Shown here piece by piece: positions 32,926 to 34,453 of a DNA stretch of 34,453 bases (position 1 is its first letter; each line of letters opens with the position of its first letter). This DNA comes from Clostridiales bacterium (lineage in GTDB: Bacteria > Bacillota > Clostridia > Christensenellales > Aristaeellaceae). Made by a program: the position numbers and the translations under genes. The notes under the pieces were generated by a model. It had not been told where the DNA came from, ran no database searches, and saw only the letters and a list, made by a program, of their open reading frames with translations. The stretch spans positions 1 to 34,453 of the forward strand of contig SVGP01000028.1 in NCBI GenBank assembly GCA_015056255.1, given 5' to 3'.

Positions 32926-33394
32926 TCTCTAAACGGAACAACTGTTCCTCATCAATAATATCAATTCCATTCTTATATGTATAGCCCATTTTTTTATAAA
33001 ACGGGCAGGCTGTAATAGAAGCAGGAATTTCGATACGCTTTGCCCGTAAAAAGTAATCATCACTTTCCAATGTTTCAATTATCTTACGGCCTACACCCTT
33101 GCCTTGATATTCTGGCAGCACAAAGATATTAAACAAGCTACTTTCGTCTGCCTTGCCCCAATATGGACCAATTGCGCCACATCCAACAATCGTTTCTCCG
33201 TCGCAGACAACATAAAAATGTGTCCATCCAGCTCGTTCGATTACACCTTCCGGACTGAACATTTTAACATCATTCTCAATGTATTCTGCGGAATAGTCCT
33301 TACTGTTTGTTGTTCTAAGCGTCTTAATGATTAACGCAGACACTTCGTTTGCATCACTATTCTGGAATCTTCTAACATTAAAAATTTTGCTCAT
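32915..33394 (-). CDS. GNAT family N-acetyltransferase
   Basis: The 159-aa protein has N-terminal VRRFQNSDANEVSALIIKTL, then FYVVCDGETIVGCGAIGPYW, and motif A IFVLPEYQGKGVGRKIIETL with the acetyl-CoA loop QGKGVG. CPFYKKMGYTYKNG is motif B. It resembles the YafP-like group of small acetyltransferases. GGAGG lies 7 nt before the ATG. It is 33 nt downstream of the Y-family polymerase gene and may share its transcript. The substrate is unknown. Confidence 0.9.
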   Translation of the reverse strand: MSKIFNVRRFQNSDANEVSALIIKTLRTTNSKDYSAEYIENDVKMFSPEGVIERAGWTHFYVVCDGETIVGCGAIGPYWGKADESSLFNIFVLPEYQGKGVGRKIIETLESDDYFLRAKRIEIPASITACPFYKKMGYTYKNGIDIIDEEQLFRLEKFR

Positions 33395-33426
33395 CTCTAT
33401 ACCTCCGTCAAATTCTTATTTATCGG

Positions 33427-34452
33427 TCAGGCTTTATGCCCGCCGATTTGTTTATTTCTTTCTATTGATGTTGCACCTTCCTGAAGGTTAGTGCCTTTTA
33501 TGATTGAGTTCTTTCCGTACCGGGATTTAATATCAATCATTGCTTCCTGAATTTTGCGTTCCTTCTGAAGTGCCGCATTTTCTTTTTCTCGTTTTGCGAC
33601 AAGCTCATCATAATCAGTAAATAAATCTAACTGCTCATAGTGTTGCTTATCCTCAATGTTTTTCTCAAGGATAAGATTGTTTGCAGCTATTGTAACTCGT
33701 CTTATCAAGAGTTTTTTATCAACTATCTCATCATAAAGCTTTAGTGTAGCATCCGTTATTAGTCTTGTTGATGAAGTTTGTCTGTCTATATTTGCAGTTC
33801 CGTGTGCGTGTTTAGGAATTTTTCTTCCGTAATGGTCGGTTTTAACTTCACCGGAATAATACTTGCTTATCTCCGGGTTAGTCAGGTTCTCTATGTCATA
33901 ACCAATGGTTAAAACAATCTGATTTGTAACAAGACCTTTTTCAACCAAGTCAAGAGATAGAAGCTCCAGCATTTCCCAAACTATTATCCTTGCTTTGTCA
34001 AAGTCATAAGGGCAATGCAGAACTTGTCCGACACTCATACTCTTTGTGCTCGGTGTGTAAGCCTTTGCTTCTTCGATAGTGCAGGGCTCATATCCCCATG
34101 CGTGGTCAACAAGCATTTTTGAGTTTATACCAAAAAGTTTTTTTAAGAGCTTTCTGCCGTGCGGAGTGGTAGATGCTCTTGCAATATCTCCCATACAAAA
34201 CATTCGGTTATCTTCAAGCTTTTTCGAGTAACCTGCACCAACTCTCCAAAAGTCCGTAAGGGGTTTATGTTCCCAAAGTTCTTTACGATAGCTCATTTCA
34301 TCAAGTTCAGCTATGCGTACACCGTCTTTATCAGGAGCCATCTTTTTCGCAGTTATATCCATTGCAATTTTGGCAAGATACATATTTGTACCTATGCCTG
34401 CAGTTGCAGTTATTCCTGTCTGGTTTAATACATCACGAATAATCATCATAGC
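33427..34452 (-). CDS. Y-family DNA polymerase (UvrX/DinP-like), N-terminus missing
   Basis: About 340 C-terminal residues are present; the frame continues past the right edge, so some 100-130 N-terminal residues are outside. The segment ITATAGIGTNMYLAKIAMDI carries the palm G-x-x-x-N-K/M-x-x-A-K motif of UmuC/DinB enzymes. WRVGAGYSKKLEDNRMFCMGDIA is the helix-hairpin-helix part, and a little-finger domain follows. The terminal RYGKNSIIKGTNLQEGATS is typical of the UvrX-like group often found on Firmicute mobile elements. It performs error-prone lesion bypass. The AT-rich DNA agrees with transfer. Confidence 0.88.
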   Translation of the reverse strand, partial: AMMIIRDVLNQTGITATAGIGTNMYLAKIAMDITAKKMAPDKDGVRIAELDEMSYRKELWEHKPLTDFWRVGAGYSKKLEDNRMFCMGDIARASTTPHGRKLLKKLFGINSKMLVDHAWGYEPCTIEEAKAYTPSTKSMSVGQVLHCPYDFDKARIIVWEMLELLSLDLVEKGLVTNQIVLTIGYDIENLTNPEISKYYSGEVKTDHYGRKIPKHAHGTANIDRQTSSTRLITDATLKLYDEIVDKKLLIRRVTIAANNLILEKNIEDKQHYEQLDLFTDYDELVAKREKENAALQKERKIQEAMIDIKSRYGKNSIIKGTNLQEGATSIERNKQIGGHKA

Positions 34453-34453
34453 A

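Overview
This window looks like a chromosomal stretch from an uncultured Clostridia-type Firmicute, perhaps gut-associated (Christensenellales-like; this placement is inference). The support is strong AGGAGG-type ribosome binding sites, GTG and TTG starts, the order ftsK-rimO-pgsA-cinA, LplABC-type sugar import genes, a TIGR04086 membrane protein and a secretion-stress-type two-component locus. Most of the window is moderately GC-rich. The ends (about 1-400, 1320-1960 and 32100-34453) are visibly AT-richer and carry accessory genes.

Layout. 1-2.3 kb, minus strand: a truncated GNAT acetyltransferase, a metallophosphoesterase, a small membrane protein and a DUF1858 redox-disulfide protein. 2.4-3.2 kb: a Myb/RsfA-like DNA-binding protein. 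3.4-7.7 kb: a divergent pair, a GHL6-like glycoside hydrolase and a membrane-anchored AraC-type sensor-regulator. 7.8-16.4 kb, minus strand: a tightly packed operon ftsK-rimO-pgsA-cinA-TetM-like GTPase-GNAT, with a near-consensus promoter ahead of ftsK. 16.6-17.2 kb: a BclA-C-terminus-like surface protein. 17.2-22.2 kb: an envelope-stress module, in which a parvulin-like foldase and an HtrA lipoprotein diverge from a response regulator, histidine kinase and PNPOx-like flavoprotein, with a 12-bp inverted repeat between them. 22.4-23.2 kb: a secreted protein with three internal repeats. 23.3-26.5 kb: a SWIM/SNF2 helicase. 26.7-27.2 kb: a TIGR04086 membrane protein behind a possible leader peptide. 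27.3-32 kb: an AraC regulator divergent from a sugar ABC importer (binding protein and two permeases, no ATPase). 32.2-34.5 kb, minus strand: two unrelated GNAT genes and a truncated Y-family DNA polymerase of the mobile-element type.

The most striking non-coding signal is a family of modular palindromic elements (hairpin units beginning TGTAGGGG). They sit in five of the six convergent gene junctions of the window and in no divergent or co-directional gap. Two copies carry paired changes in one arm that preserve the local hairpin. A second unusual structure is a duplicated 3' flank of about 95 bp behind each of the two unrelated GNAT genes, which gives the right end a cassette-like look. No tRNA, rRNA, CRISPR array, insertion sequence or recognisable riboswitch was seen.
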